Below are positions 1 to 9,901 of a stretch of DNA of 64,000 bases, one piece after another (the first letter of the stretch is position 1; each line of letters begins with the position of its first letter). The position numbers were made by a program, and so were the translations under genes. The notes below the pieces were generated by a model that was given only the letters and a program-made list of their open reading frames with translations, ran no database searches and had not been told where the DNA came from. The stretch comes from Cupriavidus neocaledonicus. Lineage in GTDB: Bacteria; Pseudomonadota; Gammaproteobacteria; Burkholderiales; Burkholderiaceae. The stretch spans positions 186,001 to 250,000 of the forward strand of contig NZ_AQUR01000106.1 of the NCBI RefSeq assembly GCF_000372525.1, read 5' to 3'.

Positions 1-1446
1 TTCATTGACCATCAGCACGCGCGGCGCGAGCGACTGCACCTGGGCGATGATCTGCGACAGCTGGTCGCCCACCTGCGTGACCTCGGACATGCCGCGGCGC
101 ACCTCTTCCGAGAACTTGTCCATGCCCATCACGCCGGCCGATACCGCCGACTGGATCTCGCGCACCATCTGCTCGATGTCGTACGTGGCGACCGCGGTCT
201 GGTCGGCCAGGCGGCGGATCTCGGTGGCTACCACCGCAAAGCCGCGGCCGTATTCGCCGGCCTTCTCGGCCTCGATCGCGGCGTTCAGCGACAGCAGGTT
301 GGTCTGGTCGGCGACCTTGGCGATGGTGGTCACCACCTGGTTGATATTGCCGGCCTTCTCGTTGAGCGTGGCCAGCTTGGCATTGACCGAGCCGGCGGCA
401 TCCATGACATGCTGCATGGTGCTTTCCATGCGCGACAGCCCGACCTGCCCGGTGCCGGCCAGCCCCGCCGCCTGCTCGGCGGCGCTGGAGACTTCGTGGA
501 TGGTGCGCACCAGGTCGCGCGCGGTGGCCGAGATCTCGCGCGAGGTCGCGCCGATCTGGGTGGTGGTGGCGGCGGTCTCGGTGGCCGTGGCCTGCTGCTG
601 GCGCGCCGTGGCGGCGATCTCGTTGACCGAGGTGGTGACCTGGATCGCGGTGCGCTGGGCCTGGCCCACCAGCGAGGTCAGCTCGCCGGTCATCTGGTTG
701 AAGCCTTCCTCGACTTCGTGGAATTCATCCTTGCGGCGCAGCGCCATGCGCAGGCGCAGGTCGCCGCCGCGGATGCCGGCCAGCAGGCTGACGATCGACT
801 GCATCGGCACCGTGATCGCGCGCAGCAGCAGGTAGCCGCAGAGCAGCGCTACCGCCACCGCCACGATCAGCGCCGCTTCGATGCCGATCTTGGCGGCATT
901 GACGGCATCGTCGATGCCTTGCGCAGCGCGCGCGCTGACCGCGCTGTTGTCGTCCACCACGCGCTGGGTCGCCTTGCGCGCGTCGATCCAGCGGTCATGC
1001 GTTTCGCCCCGCAGCGCCGCCGCGGCGGCGGCGCCGTCCCAGTCGCCCTGGCGCGACAGGATCTGGGCCGCCTGTTCGTAGCGCGCGCGCATGTCGCGAT
1101 AGGCCTGGAAGTTGGCCCGGTCCTCGTCGCGGGTGATGGTGGTGTCGTATTGCTGCTCGAGCTTGTCGAGGCGGCTGGCCGCCTCCAGGGCTTGCTGCTG
1201 GAAGCGCCGCCGCTCGGCCTCGTCGGTGGCGTTGATGGTCTGCCAGGCCAGCACATAACGCTCGCCCCAGGCGCCGCGGATGGCTGTGCTGTAGGTCAGT
1301 CCGGGCAGCGCGTCATCCCGCATCAGCGCGGTTTCGCGCTCGATCGAAACCAGGCGGGTATAGGCAACCACGCCCATCAGCGCCATGACCAGCAGGATCA
1401 GCGAGAAGCTTGCCAGGATGCGCGTGCGGATGGTCCATTCATTCAC
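1..1446 (-). CDS. wspA: WspA-like methyl-accepting chemotaxis protein (3' end outside window)
   Basis: Membrane chemoreceptor; about 482 N-terminal residues are inside the window and the gene runs off the left edge. The GTG start at 1446 gives an immediate membrane segment (residues 8-30), a periplasmic four-helix-type sensor region, a second membrane segment (about 187-208), HAMP, then the signalling coiled coil. The hairpin-tip region contains DQTNLLSLNAAIEAEKAGEY and GRGFAVVATEIRRLADQTA, followed by a segment with VSAGVMGMDKFSEEVRRGM. From memory this matches WspA of the Wsp surface-sensing pathway, which drives the diguanylate cyclase WspR, more closely than flagellar receptors. If so, wspB-wspR should lie to the left of the window. 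Another orphan receptor is possible. The divergent neighbour at 1694 is also a c-di-GMP protein. Confidence 0.75.
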   Translation of the reverse strand, partial: MNEWTIRTRILASFSLILLVMALMGVVAYTRLVSIERETALMRDDALPGLTYSTAIRGAWGERYVLAWQTINATDEAERRRFQQQALEAASRLDKLEQQYDTTITRDEDRANFQAYRDMRARYEQAAQILSRQGDWDGAAAAAALRGETHDRWIDARKATQRVVDDNSAVSARAAQGIDDAVNAAKIGIEAALIVAVAVALLCGYLLLRAITVPMQSIVSLLAGIRGGDLRLRMALRRKDEFHEVEEGFNQMTGELTSLVGQAQRTAIQVTTSVNEIAATARQQQATATETAATTTQIGATSREISATARDLVRTIHEVSSAAEQAAGLAGTGQVGLSRMESTMQHVMDAAGSVNAKLATLNEKAGNINQVVTTIAKVADQTNLLSLNAAIEAEKAGEYGRGFAVVATEIRRLADQTAVATYDIEQMVREIQSAVSAGVMGMDKFSEEVRRGMSEVTQVGDQLSQIIAQVQSLAPRVLMVNE

Positions 1447-1693
1447 GGTGAGATCCCGGTGATGTTCTTGTTGAAGGCGCAACGATGCCGGCCAGCGGGC
1501 CGCCGGGGCGGTTCGGGGGCGGTGGCGGGCGCCGATGCGCGGTAGGGTACTGTATGCGGCCGCGCGATTCAACGCGTGGCATGGTTGCGGCAGAGCTGGC
1601 GTTGCGCCGGCGCCTAGGGGTTTTGGCGTGTATCGGAACTGCTTGATTTTTTCCAAGTTTTCGTCACACTTGCTAAATTGCTAGCAGGTAACA

Positions 1694-3049
1694 ATGTCGA
1701 CAATTACAGATGGGGCAGGGATGGTGGCCAAGTCGGGGGCGAAGTCGGCTGGCGCCTCGCCAGGCTCGGATCTCGATCCGCTGACCGGCGTTGACAATCG
1801 CCAGGGCTTTCTGAAACGGCTGGAGGCACGCCTGCATAGCGAGGCTGTGCCGCGCTGCGCATTGCTGCTGATCGGCATTGACGACTTCCGCGCCTTCAAC
1901 GACATGCACGGCCATGCCGAAGGTGACATCATCCTGCAGCGCGTGGCCCGCCGCCTGCGCGATGCCTCGCCCCGCGACGCCATCATCGGCCGCATCGGCA
2001 GCGACGAATTCGGCGTGCTGCTGCCGTCCATCGCCGATCCCACGCTGGTGCGCCACGTCAGCGCCGCGATCCTGTCGATGCTGTCTTCCCCCCACGAACA
2101 TGCCGGGCGCCGCCACCATGTGCTGGCCAGCATCGGTGCCTGCGTCGCGCCCGCGGCCGGCGAACAGGCCTCGGACATGCTGGCGGCGGCCAGCCTGGCG
2201 CTGGCACGGGCCAAGCACGACGGCGGCCGCACCATCCGCTTCTTCAAGCCGCAGATGCGCTCGGACGTGACCACGCGCCTGTCGCTGGTGCAGGCCCTGC
2301 ACGAGGCCTATGCCCAGCGCCAGTTCGAGCTGCTGTACCAACCCCAGGTCGACCTGCGCGACGGCCGCGTCCATGGCGCCGAGGCACTGATGCGCTGGCG
2401 CCATCCCACCCGCGGGCTGCTGTCGCCGGCAGCCTTCATCGACGCGCTGGCCGGCAGCAGCATCGCCAGCGATGTCGGCATGTGGCTGCTGCAGACTGCC
2501 TGTGCCCAGGCCCGTGCCTGGGCGCTGGCGTTTGCGCGTCCGCCGCGCGTGGCGATCAACCTGTTCGCGGCCCAGCTGTCCGAAAGCCGGCTGCTGACCG
2601 AGGTGCGCCACGTACTGCGGGCGCTGGAGCTGGCGCCCGACTGCCTCGAGATCGAGATCACCGAGACCATCGCCCTGCAGCAGGGCGACGAGGTCTCGGA
2701 CCAGCTGCAGGCGTTGCGCCGCGACGGCATCACGCTGACCTGCGATGACTTCGGCACGGGCTATGCCTCGCTCAGCTTCCTCAAGTCGTTCCCGGTGGAC
2801 CGGCTCAAGATCGACCAGTCCTTTATCCGCAACGTGACCGAAGACCCGGCCGACGCAGCCATCGTGCGCTCGGTGATCAACGTGGGCGCCAGCCTGCACA
2901 TCGGCGTGGTGGCCGAAGGCGTGGAAACCCCCGAACAGCGCGATTTCCTGCTCGCCAACGGCTGCCATGAGGCACAGGGCTACCTGTACGGGCGGCCGAT
3001 GCCGGCCGAGCGCCTGACCGAGATACTGCGCCAGCAAGCCGCCGGCTGA
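1694..3049 (+). CDS. GGDEF/EAL domain protein, probably a c-di-GMP phosphodiesterase
   Basis: Cytoplasmic 451-residue protein without membrane segments or a recognisable sensor domain. An N-terminal GGDEF domain (about residues 27-175) carries GSDEF at about 101 in place of GGDEF and lacks an RxxD inhibitory site just upstream. The C-terminal EAL domain (about 195-445) keeps the EAL signature (GAEALMRW near residue 229), EIEITE, the DDFGTGYASL loop, the DRLKIDQSF lysine motif and VVAEGVET. An active phosphodiesterase is therefore likely; cyclase activity is uncertain because GSDEF can be active or regulatory. It starts at the first ATG, after AGCAGG. It lies divergent from the WspA-like receptor and could oppose a WspR cyclase; that link is inference. 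Confidence 0.88.
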   Translation: MSTITDGAGMVAKSGAKSAGASPGSDLDPLTGVDNRQGFLKRLEARLHSEAVPRCALLLIGIDDFRAFNDMHGHAEGDIILQRVARRLRDASPRDAIIGRIGSDEFGVLLPSIADPTLVRHVSAAILSMLSSPHEHAGRRHHVLASIGACVAPAAGEQASDMLAAASLALARAKHDGGRTIRFFKPQMRSDVTTRLSLVQALHEAYAQRQFELLYQPQVDLRDGRVHGAEALMRWRHPTRGLLSPAAFIDALAGSSIASDVGMWLLQTACAQARAWALAFARPPRVAINLFAAQLSESRLLTEVRHVLRALELAPDCLEIEITETIALQQGDEVSDQLQALRRDGITLTCDDFGTGYASLSFLKSFPVDRLKIDQSFIRNVTEDPADAAIVRSVINVGASLHIGVVAEGVETPEQRDFLLANGCHEAQGYLYGRPMPAERLTEILRQQAAG

Positions 3050-3172
3050 GCGGCAGCCGGCCCCGGACCGCCTACCCGGGCGTCCCGAAGTTGTTTCCAC
3101 CTTTGACGGACAGGCCGCCCCTGCCACGGGCGGTACCGCCCGCCGCCCCGCCCGCAGCCTGCCCCGCGCTCC

Positions 3173-3189
3173 GGCCGGGCCGCCCGGCC
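3173..3189. other. GC-rich perfect inverted repeat between GGDEF/EAL and FecR genes
   Basis: GGCCGGGC and GCCCGGCC flank a single C, 120 bases after the GGDEF/EAL stop. It can form a strong hairpin but has no T-run, so terminator function is only possible. The rest of 3050-3335 shows no gene and no convincing promoter. Confidence 0.3.
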
Positions 3190-3335
3190 CCGGCGCCTGG
3201 CGAAATACGAGCTTACAAACTGTGCCGCGCCGAACGCGCCGCCGCATCCGCGGCCATGTATGGTGACAATAGGGTGGCCGCCGGCGTGGGCCGGCCTGCC
3301 CGCCGACCCATGTCGGGTCCCGCTCCTGTTCTTCC

Positions 3336-6011
3336 ATGTCTGATCCTTTCCAATCCGCTGGCCGTTTTCCACGCCGCCTTGGCGGCCGGCTGGCGCTGAC
3401 CGCGCTGGCGGCCGCAGCCGGCCTCGCAGTGGCGGCTGCAGCACTGGCGCAGGTACCCGCCGCGCCGGGCGAGCCCTACCTCGATGCCCCGGTGGCCGAC
3501 GCCGCGCTGCAGCAGGCCGATCCTTCCTCGCGCATCGCCACGCTGACCGCGGTCGACGGCAACCTCAGCTTTGCGCCCGCCGGCTCGGACATCTGGGCCG
3601 AGGCCGGGCTGAACCGGCCGGTCACCACCGGCGACCGGCTCTGGCTGGAGCCGGGCGGACGCGCCGAACTGCACGCCGGCACGGTGGCGCTGCGCATGGG
3701 CGGCGCCACTGCCGCCAGCATCCTGAACCTGGACGACAGCACCACCCAGGTCAAGCTGACCCAGGGCACGCTGCAGGTGCGGGTGCGCGCGTTGCCGCCG
3801 GGCCAGACCGTCGAGGTCGATACCCCCAACCTGGCCTTCGTGCCGCGCGAGCCCGGCGACTACCGGCTCGACGTGGCGCCCGACGGCAGTACCACCACCG
3901 TGACCCTGCGCCACGGCAGCGCGGTGGTCTACGGCGACAGCCGCACCATCGAACTGCAGCGCGGCGACCGCATGCGCTTTGCCGGCACCGACCTGGCCGA
4001 TGCCGGCGGCGGCGCGGTGCCGGAAGACGCGTTCGACCGCTGGACCGCGGCGCGCGACGCGCGCGAGGACGCTTCGCCGTCGGCGCGCTATGTGCCACGC
4101 GAGATGCCGGGCTATGCCGCGCTGGACGGCTATGGCGACTGGCAGGAAGACCCGGGCTACGGCGCGATCTGGTTCCCGCGCGTGGTCAGCGCGGGATGGG
4201 TGCCGTACAGCGCCGGCCACTGGGCCTGGATCGCGCCCTGGGGCTGGACCTGGATCGACGACGCGCCGTGGGGCTTCGCGCCGTCGCATTACGGCCGCTG
4301 GGCTTATGTGGGCTCGCGCTGGGGCTGGGTCCCGGGGCCGCGCGTGCGGCCGTGCTATGCGCCGGCGCTGGTCGCCTTCGTCGGCGCCGCCGGGCCCGGC
4401 TGGAGCGTGCGCGTGGGCAGCGGACCCGGCGTGGCCTGGTATCCGCTGGGGCCGCGCGACGCCTACCGGCCGGTCTATCGCGCCAGCCCTACCTACGTCG
4501 CCCGCATCAACCGGGTCACCGTCAACAACTTCGTGATGGGCGACCGCCGCCCGCCGCCTTACGTCAACCGCACCGTGCCCGGCGCCATTACCGGCATGCC
4601 CGCGCGCAACTTTGTCGAAGGGCGTCCCGCGCGCGGCCTGCACCGCCCCGAATGGCGCAACCTGCCGGCGGGCGAGGCCCACGGCGCGCCGCCGGTGGCG
4701 CCGGTCAAGGGCAGCCTGGTGGGCGCGGCGCCGGTGCGGCCGCTGCCGCCGCAGGCGCGCCACGGCTTCGAACGGCAGGCCATTGCCGTGCGCCCGCCGG
4801 CCCGTCCGGCCACGGAAGACCTGGCCCGGCGTTTCGCGCGCGAGGGCGGGGTCGTGCCCGGTGCCGGTCCGGCCTGGCGCGGCGGCAACGAACGCCGGCC
4901 CGGCCGCGACGCACGGCCGGTGCCGGATGTGCGCATGAGCCAGGCCGCGATCGCATCGCGCGATCACGCCCCGGTACAGGCGCGCCCCGGGCGTATCGAT
5001 GCCGACGGCGACGGCCGCGCGGATCGCAACGATGCGCAGGCCCGGCGCGAGCCGTGGCGCGGCCCTGGCCGCGGCCAGAGCACCCGGCCCGACGAGGCGC
5101 GCGGCTTTGCCGGGCAGCCGGACGTGCCCGGCGACGCCCAGCGGCAGCAACAGACCATGCCGCGAGAACAGCAGCGCCAGCAGGTCGAACAGCAGCGCCA
5201 GCAGGTGGAACAGCAGCGCGCGCTGCGCGAGCAGCAACGGCAGCTGGAAGAGCAGCGCCAGCAACGCATGCCGCCGCGCCAGTGGGCCGACGGTCAGGAG
5301 CGCCCCGACCCGGCGCGGCAGTCGCAGGAAATGCAGCGCCAGCGCTTCGAGCAGCAGCGGCAGATGCAGGAAGGGCAGCAGCGCCAGGCCGAGCAGCAGC
5401 AGCGGCAGATGCAGGACCAGCAGCGCGCGGCGCAGGAGCAGCAGCGCCAGATGCAGGACCAGCAGCGCGCGGCGCAGGAGCAGCAGCGCCAGCAGGCCAT
5501 GCAGCGGCAGGCGGAGCAGCAGCGCCAGATGCAGGACCAGCAGCGCGCGGCGCAGGAGCAGCAGCGCCAGATGCAGGACCAGCAGCGCGCGGCGCAGGAG
5601 CAGCAGCGCCAGCAGGCCATGCAGCGGCAGGCGGACCAGCAGCGGCAGATGCAGGACCAGCAGCGCGCGGTGCAGGAGCAGCAGCGCCAGCAGGCCATGC
5701 AGCGGCAGGCCGAGCAGCAGCGCCAGATGCAGGAGCAGCAGCGGGCCATGCAGGAGCAGCAGCGCCAGCAGGCCATGCAGCGGCAGGCTGAACAGCAGCA
5801 GCGCCATATGCAGGAACAGCAACGGGCGATGCACGAGCAGCAGCGCCAGGCCGAGCAGCAGCAGCGGCAGATGCAGGACCAGCAACGGCAGATGCAGGAG
5901 CGCCAGCGCCAGCAAATGGACCAGCAGCGGCAAATGCAACAGCAGCAACGCGCGCAGCAGGAGCGTGGCCAGATGGAGGCGCGCCAGGGCCGCGACGGCG
6001 ACCACCGCTAG
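3336..6011 (+). CDS. Exported FecR-domain/DUF6600 protein with a long Gln-rich coiled-coil tail
   Basis: 891-residue protein. A twin-arginine-containing basic start and hydrophobic stretch to about residue 39 (cleavage near ALAQ) look like a signal peptide, so export is expected. Residues about 65-210 resemble a FecR domain. Residues about 240-400 are Trp/Tyr/Gly-rich (WAWIAPWGWTWIDDAPWG, YGRWAYVGSRWGWVPGPR), the pattern of DUF6600-type secreted proteins of Burkholderiaceae. From about residue 600 to the end the chain is Gln/Arg/Met/Ala and reads as an almost unbroken helix or coiled coil built from near-identical repeats. No FecI sigma factor or TonB receptor is adjacent, so classical FecR signalling is not supported. 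Function unknown; envelope or surface role inferred. Confidence 0.8.
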   Translation: MSDPFQSAGRFPRRLGGRLALTALAAAAGLAVAAAALAQVPAAPGEPYLDAPVADAALQQADPSSRIATLTAVDGNLSFAPAGSDIWAEAGLNRPVTTGDRLWLEPGGRAELHAGTVALRMGGATAASILNLDDSTTQVKLTQGTLQVRVRALPPGQTVEVDTPNLAFVPREPGDYRLDVAPDGSTTTVTLRHGSAVVYGDSRTIELQRGDRMRFAGTDLADAGGGAVPEDAFDRWTAARDAREDASPSARYVPREMPGYAALDGYGDWQEDPGYGAIWFPRVVSAGWVPYSAGHWAWIAPWGWTWIDDAPWGFAPSHYGRWAYVGSRWGWVPGPRVRPCYAPALVAFVGAAGPGWSVRVGSGPGVAWYPLGPRDAYRPVYRASPTYVARINRVTVNNFVMGDRRPPPYVNRTVPGAITGMPARNFVEGRPARGLHRPEWRNLPAGEAHGAPPVAPVKGSLVGAAPVRPLPPQARHGFERQAIAVRPPARPATEDLARRFAREGGVVPGAGPAWRGGNERRPGRDARPVPDVRMSQAAIASRDHAPVQARPGRIDADGDGRADRNDAQARREPWRGPGRGQSTRPDEARGFAGQPDVPGDAQRQQQTMPREQQRQQVEQQRQQVEQQRALREQQRQLEEQRQQRMPPRQWADGQERPDPARQSQEMQRQRFEQQRQMQEGQQRQAEQQQRQMQDQQRAAQEQQRQMQDQQRAAQEQQRQQAMQRQAEQQRQMQDQQRAAQEQQRQMQDQQRAAQEQQRQQAMQRQADQQRQMQDQQRAVQEQQRQQAMQRQAEQQRQMQEQQRAMQEQQRQQAMQRQAEQQQRHMQEQQRAMHEQQRQAEQQQRQMQDQQRQMQERQRQQMDQQRQMQQQQRAQQERGQMEARQGRDGDHR
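5150..5960 (+). repeat. Imperfect in-frame tandem repeats encoding the Gln-rich tail
   Basis: Two interleaved modules recur several times: about 42 bp encoding QMQDQQRAAQEQQR and about 36 bp encoding QQAMQRQAEQQR. Between about 5407 and 5760 some copies are nearly identical at base level, which implies recent duplication and probable length variation between strains. Confidence 0.85.
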
Positions 6012-6034
6012 CCGCGCCCGGCCGCCGCAAGGAA

Positions 6035-6068
6035 AAACCCCGGCATGCCTGGCGGCATGCCGGGGTTT
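6035..6068. terminator. Bidirectional rho-independent terminator
   Basis: CCCCGGCATGCC (6038-6049) pairs perfectly with GGCATGCCGGGG (6054-6065) across a TGGC loop, with AAA before and TTT after. It lies between the convergent ends of the FecR/DUF6600 gene and livK and can serve both. Confidence 0.85.
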
Positions 6069-6102
6069 GTGCTGCGCTGCCGTAGCGGCAGCGTGTCTCG
6101 CC

Positions 6103-7284
6103 TTACTTAGCCAGTTCGGACAAGCGCACCTGCGAGATCTTGCCGTTCTGCACCCAGCCGACCACGGTGTCGGCCATCGATCCGCCCCTGGCGTCGATGC
6201 CGTCGACTTCGTTGGGATTGACCTCCTTGGCCAGGCCCTTGACCGCATCCGGCATCTTCGCGCGGATCGCCGCGGCGTCGCTGGTGGTGCCGGCCAGCTT
6301 CATCGCGCCGGCCAGCGCATACACCATGGTGTAGTTCAGCGACATCTCGGTGGTGGCATCGCGCCCGTCGTGCAGCTTCTTGTACCGGCCATTGAAGGCC
6401 TGCGCGGCGGGGCGGCTGTCGTTGACCAGCGGCAGCACGCCGATCGAGCCCTCGAGCATGCCCAGGCCGTTGGTGACGCGGGCCATCTCGTCCATCTTGG
6501 CCTGGTCCATCACGATAAAGCCGCCCTTGAAGCCGAGTTCGCGCGCCTGCTTGACCACCAGCGCGGTGGGCTCCGACGGGCCGCCGACGAACATCACGTC
6601 CGGCTTCTCGCTGATGGCGCGCGACACGCCGCTGTAGAAGTCGGTGGCCTTGGTGTACGACATCGGGTTGTTGGCCACCACCTTGCCGCCCGCCGATTCC
6701 CAAGCCGGCACGAAGGCCTGCACCCAGGCCTTGGCGTAGTCGTGGTCGGCCGGCGCGAGCGCTACGTTCTTGCCGTAGCGCTTCATCTGCGCCTTGATGA
6801 ACGGTTCGATATAGCCGGTATAGGCCGGCGGGATGCGGATGGTGAGCTTGTTGCCGGCATCGGTGATGCGCGGCACGCTGGAGTAGGCCATCACCAGGAA
6901 TTTCTCCTGCTCGTTGAAGGCCTGCAGGGCAAAGATGCCGCCCGAATGCGGCACGAACACCGCCGGTGTCTTGTGCTGCTGCACCAGGCGGCGCCCGTTG
7001 ATGGCGGCCTCGGCGGGCGAGTACTTGTCGTCCAGCGCCACCACCTCCAGCTTGACCTTCTTGCCCTTGACCTCCAGGCCCGCGGCATTGATCTCGTCGA
7101 CGGCCATCTGCACGCCCGACAGCACGTTCTTGCCATACAGCGCGGCGCCGCCGGAAAGCGGGCCGGTGTAGCCGATCTTGACCACTTCCTGCGCCAGCGC
7201 GGCGCCCGAGGCCATGATGGCGGTCATGGCGGCCACGGCGGTGGCGGCCAGCGGGAAGATGCGGCGCATGAGGTTGTGTTGCAT
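6103..7284 (-). CDS. livK: Branched-chain amino acid ABC transporter, periplasmic binding protein
   Basis: 393-residue type I periplasmic binding protein. A Sec signal peptide ends near GAALAQ; the mature start EVVKIGYTGPLSGGAALYGK is the usual LivJ/LivK/HAAT opening, and both lobes of the Peripla_BP_6 fold are present through to the C-terminus. The ATG at 7284 is chosen because AGGAGA lies just upstream and the signal peptide begins there; the reading frame stays open further upstream through a palindromic repeat and is not coding. It is the last gene of the liv cluster, 124 bases after livF, a gap that holds a repeat. The ligand cannot be told from sequence: branched-chain amino acids are the family default, but aromatic or amide ligands are common in this group. 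Confidence 0.9.
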   Translation of the reverse strand: MQHNLMRRIFPLAATAVAAMTAIMASGAALAQEVVKIGYTGPLSGGAALYGKNVLSGVQMAVDEINAAGLEVKGKKVKLEVVALDDKYSPAEAAINGRRLVQQHKTPAVFVPHSGGIFALQAFNEQEKFLVMAYSSVPRITDAGNKLTIRIPPAYTGYIEPFIKAQMKRYGKNVALAPADHDYAKAWVQAFVPAWESAGGKVVANNPMSYTKATDFYSGVSRAISEKPDVMFVGGPSEPTALVVKQARELGFKGGFIVMDQAKMDEMARVTNGLGMLEGSIGVLPLVNDSRPAAQAFNGRYKKLHDGRDATTEMSLNYTMVYALAGAMKLAGTTSDAAAIRAKMPDAVKGLAKEVNPNEVDGIDARGGSMADTVVGWVQNGKISQVRLSELAK

Positions 7285-7353
7285 GGTGTTGTCTCCTGAA
7301 AGTACTGCGCTTGTTTTGCCTGCTGTCGTTCTGTCCGACCGCTTTGTTTTCTT

Positions 7354-7375
7354 CCTCTCCCGCAAGCGGGAGAGG
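7354..7375. repeat. REP-like palindrome, copy 1
   Basis: CCTCTCCCGC and GCGGGAGAGG around AA, between livF and livK. The same core occurs at 49543-49566 and 49640-49659, with a half copy at 46355-46367. In the liv operon it could stabilise the upstream message or trim expression of livK. Confidence 0.8.
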
Positions 7376-7408
7376 GAGTACGCAATCGGTAATCGAGGCC
7401 TTTCGGAT

Positions 7409-8102
7409 TCAGCCTCCGATATACGCCTTGCGAATGCCCTCATCCTTCAACAGCGCATCGCGATCGCCCTCCATCACGATCTTGCCGCTCTCGATCACAT
7501 AGGCGCGATGCGCAATCCCCAGCGCCGCGTACGCGTTCTGCTCCGCCAGCAACACCGTGGTGCCGGCGCGGTTGATGCGCTGGATGATCTCGAACATCTG
7601 CTTGACCACCAGCGGCGCCAGGCCGAGCGACGGTTCGTCGAGCAGCAGCGCGCGCGGGCGGCTCATCAGCGCGCGTCCCAGCGCCACCATCTGCTGTTGC
7701 CCGCCGGACAGCGAGCCGGCCGGGTCGTCCTTCTTCTGCCGCAGGATCGGGAACAGTTCATAGACCTCGTCCAGCGTCTTACGGATGCCCGCGCCGTCGC
7801 GCCGGTGCACGTAGGCGCCCAGCACCAGGTTCTTCTCCACGCTCATCGCCGGGAACAGCTTGCGGCCCTCGGGGCAATGCACCAGCCCCGCCTGCACGAT
7901 CTGCGACGGCTTCATGCCGGACAGCTCGCGCCCGTCGAAGCGCATGCTGCCGCCGCTGATGCGGTGGATCGCGCTCATCGCCAGGAAGATCGAGCTCTTG
8001 CCGGCGCCGTTGGCGCCGAGCAGCACCACCAGCTCGCCGGCGCCGGCGTGCAGGGTGATGTTGTCGAGGGCGCGGAAGCTGCCGTACGACAGCGAGACGC
8101 GT

Positions 8103-8116
<14 letters not shown>
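7409..8116 (-). CDS. livF: Branched-chain amino acid ABC transporter, ATPase LivF
   Basis: 235-residue ABC ATPase of the LivF type, starting MLQLERVSLSYGSFRAL. It has Walker A GANGAGKS, signature LSGGQQQM, Walker B ALLLDEPSLGL and the switch histidine region LLAEQNA. It works with LivG on the cytoplasmic face of LivHM. The ATG at 8116 overlaps the end of livG by 14 bases, which indicates translational coupling. The length is normal for the family. Confidence 0.94.
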
Positions 8117-8859
<743 letters not shown>

Positions 8860-8867
<8 letters not shown>

Positions 8868-9891
8868 GGTCGGCTCCGGCGCGGGTGGTCGGTACAGGGG
8901 CGGTGTTGCTCGCGGCGGCGGGCTGGGCCAGCTTGCCGCGGCGCTCCGCGGCGGCCCTGCGCGCCTGCTTCTTCAGGTAGGAGCCGACGATGCCGTCGGG
9001 CACGAAGATGATCAGCAGCACCAGCACCGGGCCGAACACCAGCATGCGGTAGTCCTGCATGAACTGCAGCGACTGCGTGATCCACGGTACCAGCACCGCG
9101 CCCAGCAGCGGCCCGAACAGCGTGCCGATGCCGCCCACCAGCATCGACATCACCATGTCGAAGGTCAGGTCGGTGCGGGCGATGTCCGGGCCCAGGAAGC
9201 GCACCTGTCCGGCGTACAGCGCGCCGGCAAAGCCGGCGTAGCCCACCGACAGCACGAACGAGAGCACCTTGGTGCGCATCAGGTTGATGCCCAGCGCCTC
9301 GGCCAGCGCGTCGCTGTTGCGCACGGCCATGAAGCTGCGCCCCAGCAGCGAGGTGACGATGCGGTGCATCAGGAAGACGCCGAGCGCCAGGAAGGCCAGC
9401 ACGAGGTAATACTGCGCCTGCACGCTGTCGAAGGCGAGCGGCCCGATCGCCGCCGGCACCGGGATGCCGATCAGGCCCACGGTGCCGTGCGTCAGGCTTT
9501 CCCACTTCTCGATCAGCAGGTAGATGATGTAGCCCACGCACATGGTGAAGATCGAGAAGTAATGGCCCTTCAGGCGCAGCGACACCACGCCGACCACATA
9601 GCCCAGCACCATGCACAGCACCCCCGCCAGCACGAAGGCCAGCCAGAACGGCACCTGGTAGTCCACGGTCAGGATCCCCAGCGTATAGGCGCCGATCGCC
9701 ATGAAACCGCCGTGCGCGAGGTTCAGCTGACCGGTATAGCCGGTGATCAGGTTCAGCCCCAGCGTGGCGATGGCATAGATGAAGGCCAGCGTCATCACCG
9801 TCAGGTAGTAGCTGTTGGGCGTGACCAGCGGGAAGGCGATGGCCAGCGCCAGCAGCAGCATCCAGCCGGTCTTTCCTTGCAGTGCTTTCAT
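8860..9891 (-). CDS. livM: Branched-chain amino acid ABC transporter, permease LivM
   Basis: 343-residue inner-membrane permease with about nine to ten hydrophobic segments and the LivM pattern GLNLITGYTGQLNLAHGGFMAIGAY near the start, which marks BPD_transp_2 permeases. The ATG at 9891 is preferred over the in-frame start at 9921 because GAGGAG sits at the right distance and the membrane part starts there; the earlier start would overlap livH. It pairs with LivH to form the channel. Confidence 0.92.
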
Positions 9892-9901
9892 GTCTTGCTC
9901 C

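Noticed and set aside
409..1545. Long plus-strand ORF opposite the chemoreceptor
   Set aside because: Low-complexity Gly/Ala/Arg translation, an antisense shadow of the real receptor frame in GC-rich DNA.
1673..3337. 554-codon minus-strand ORF over the GGDEF/EAL gene
   Set aside because: Reads as His/Arg/Gln-rich noise opposite clear GGDEF and EAL motifs.
3213..6248. 1011-codon minus-strand ORF rich in Leu-His repeats
   Set aside because: Mirror of the Gln-codon repeats of the FecR/DUF6600 gene; no ribosome site and no family.
7311..7443. N-terminal extension of livK through the REP-like palindrome
   Set aside because: The signal peptide and AGGAGA support the ATG at 7284; the extension only translates the repeat.
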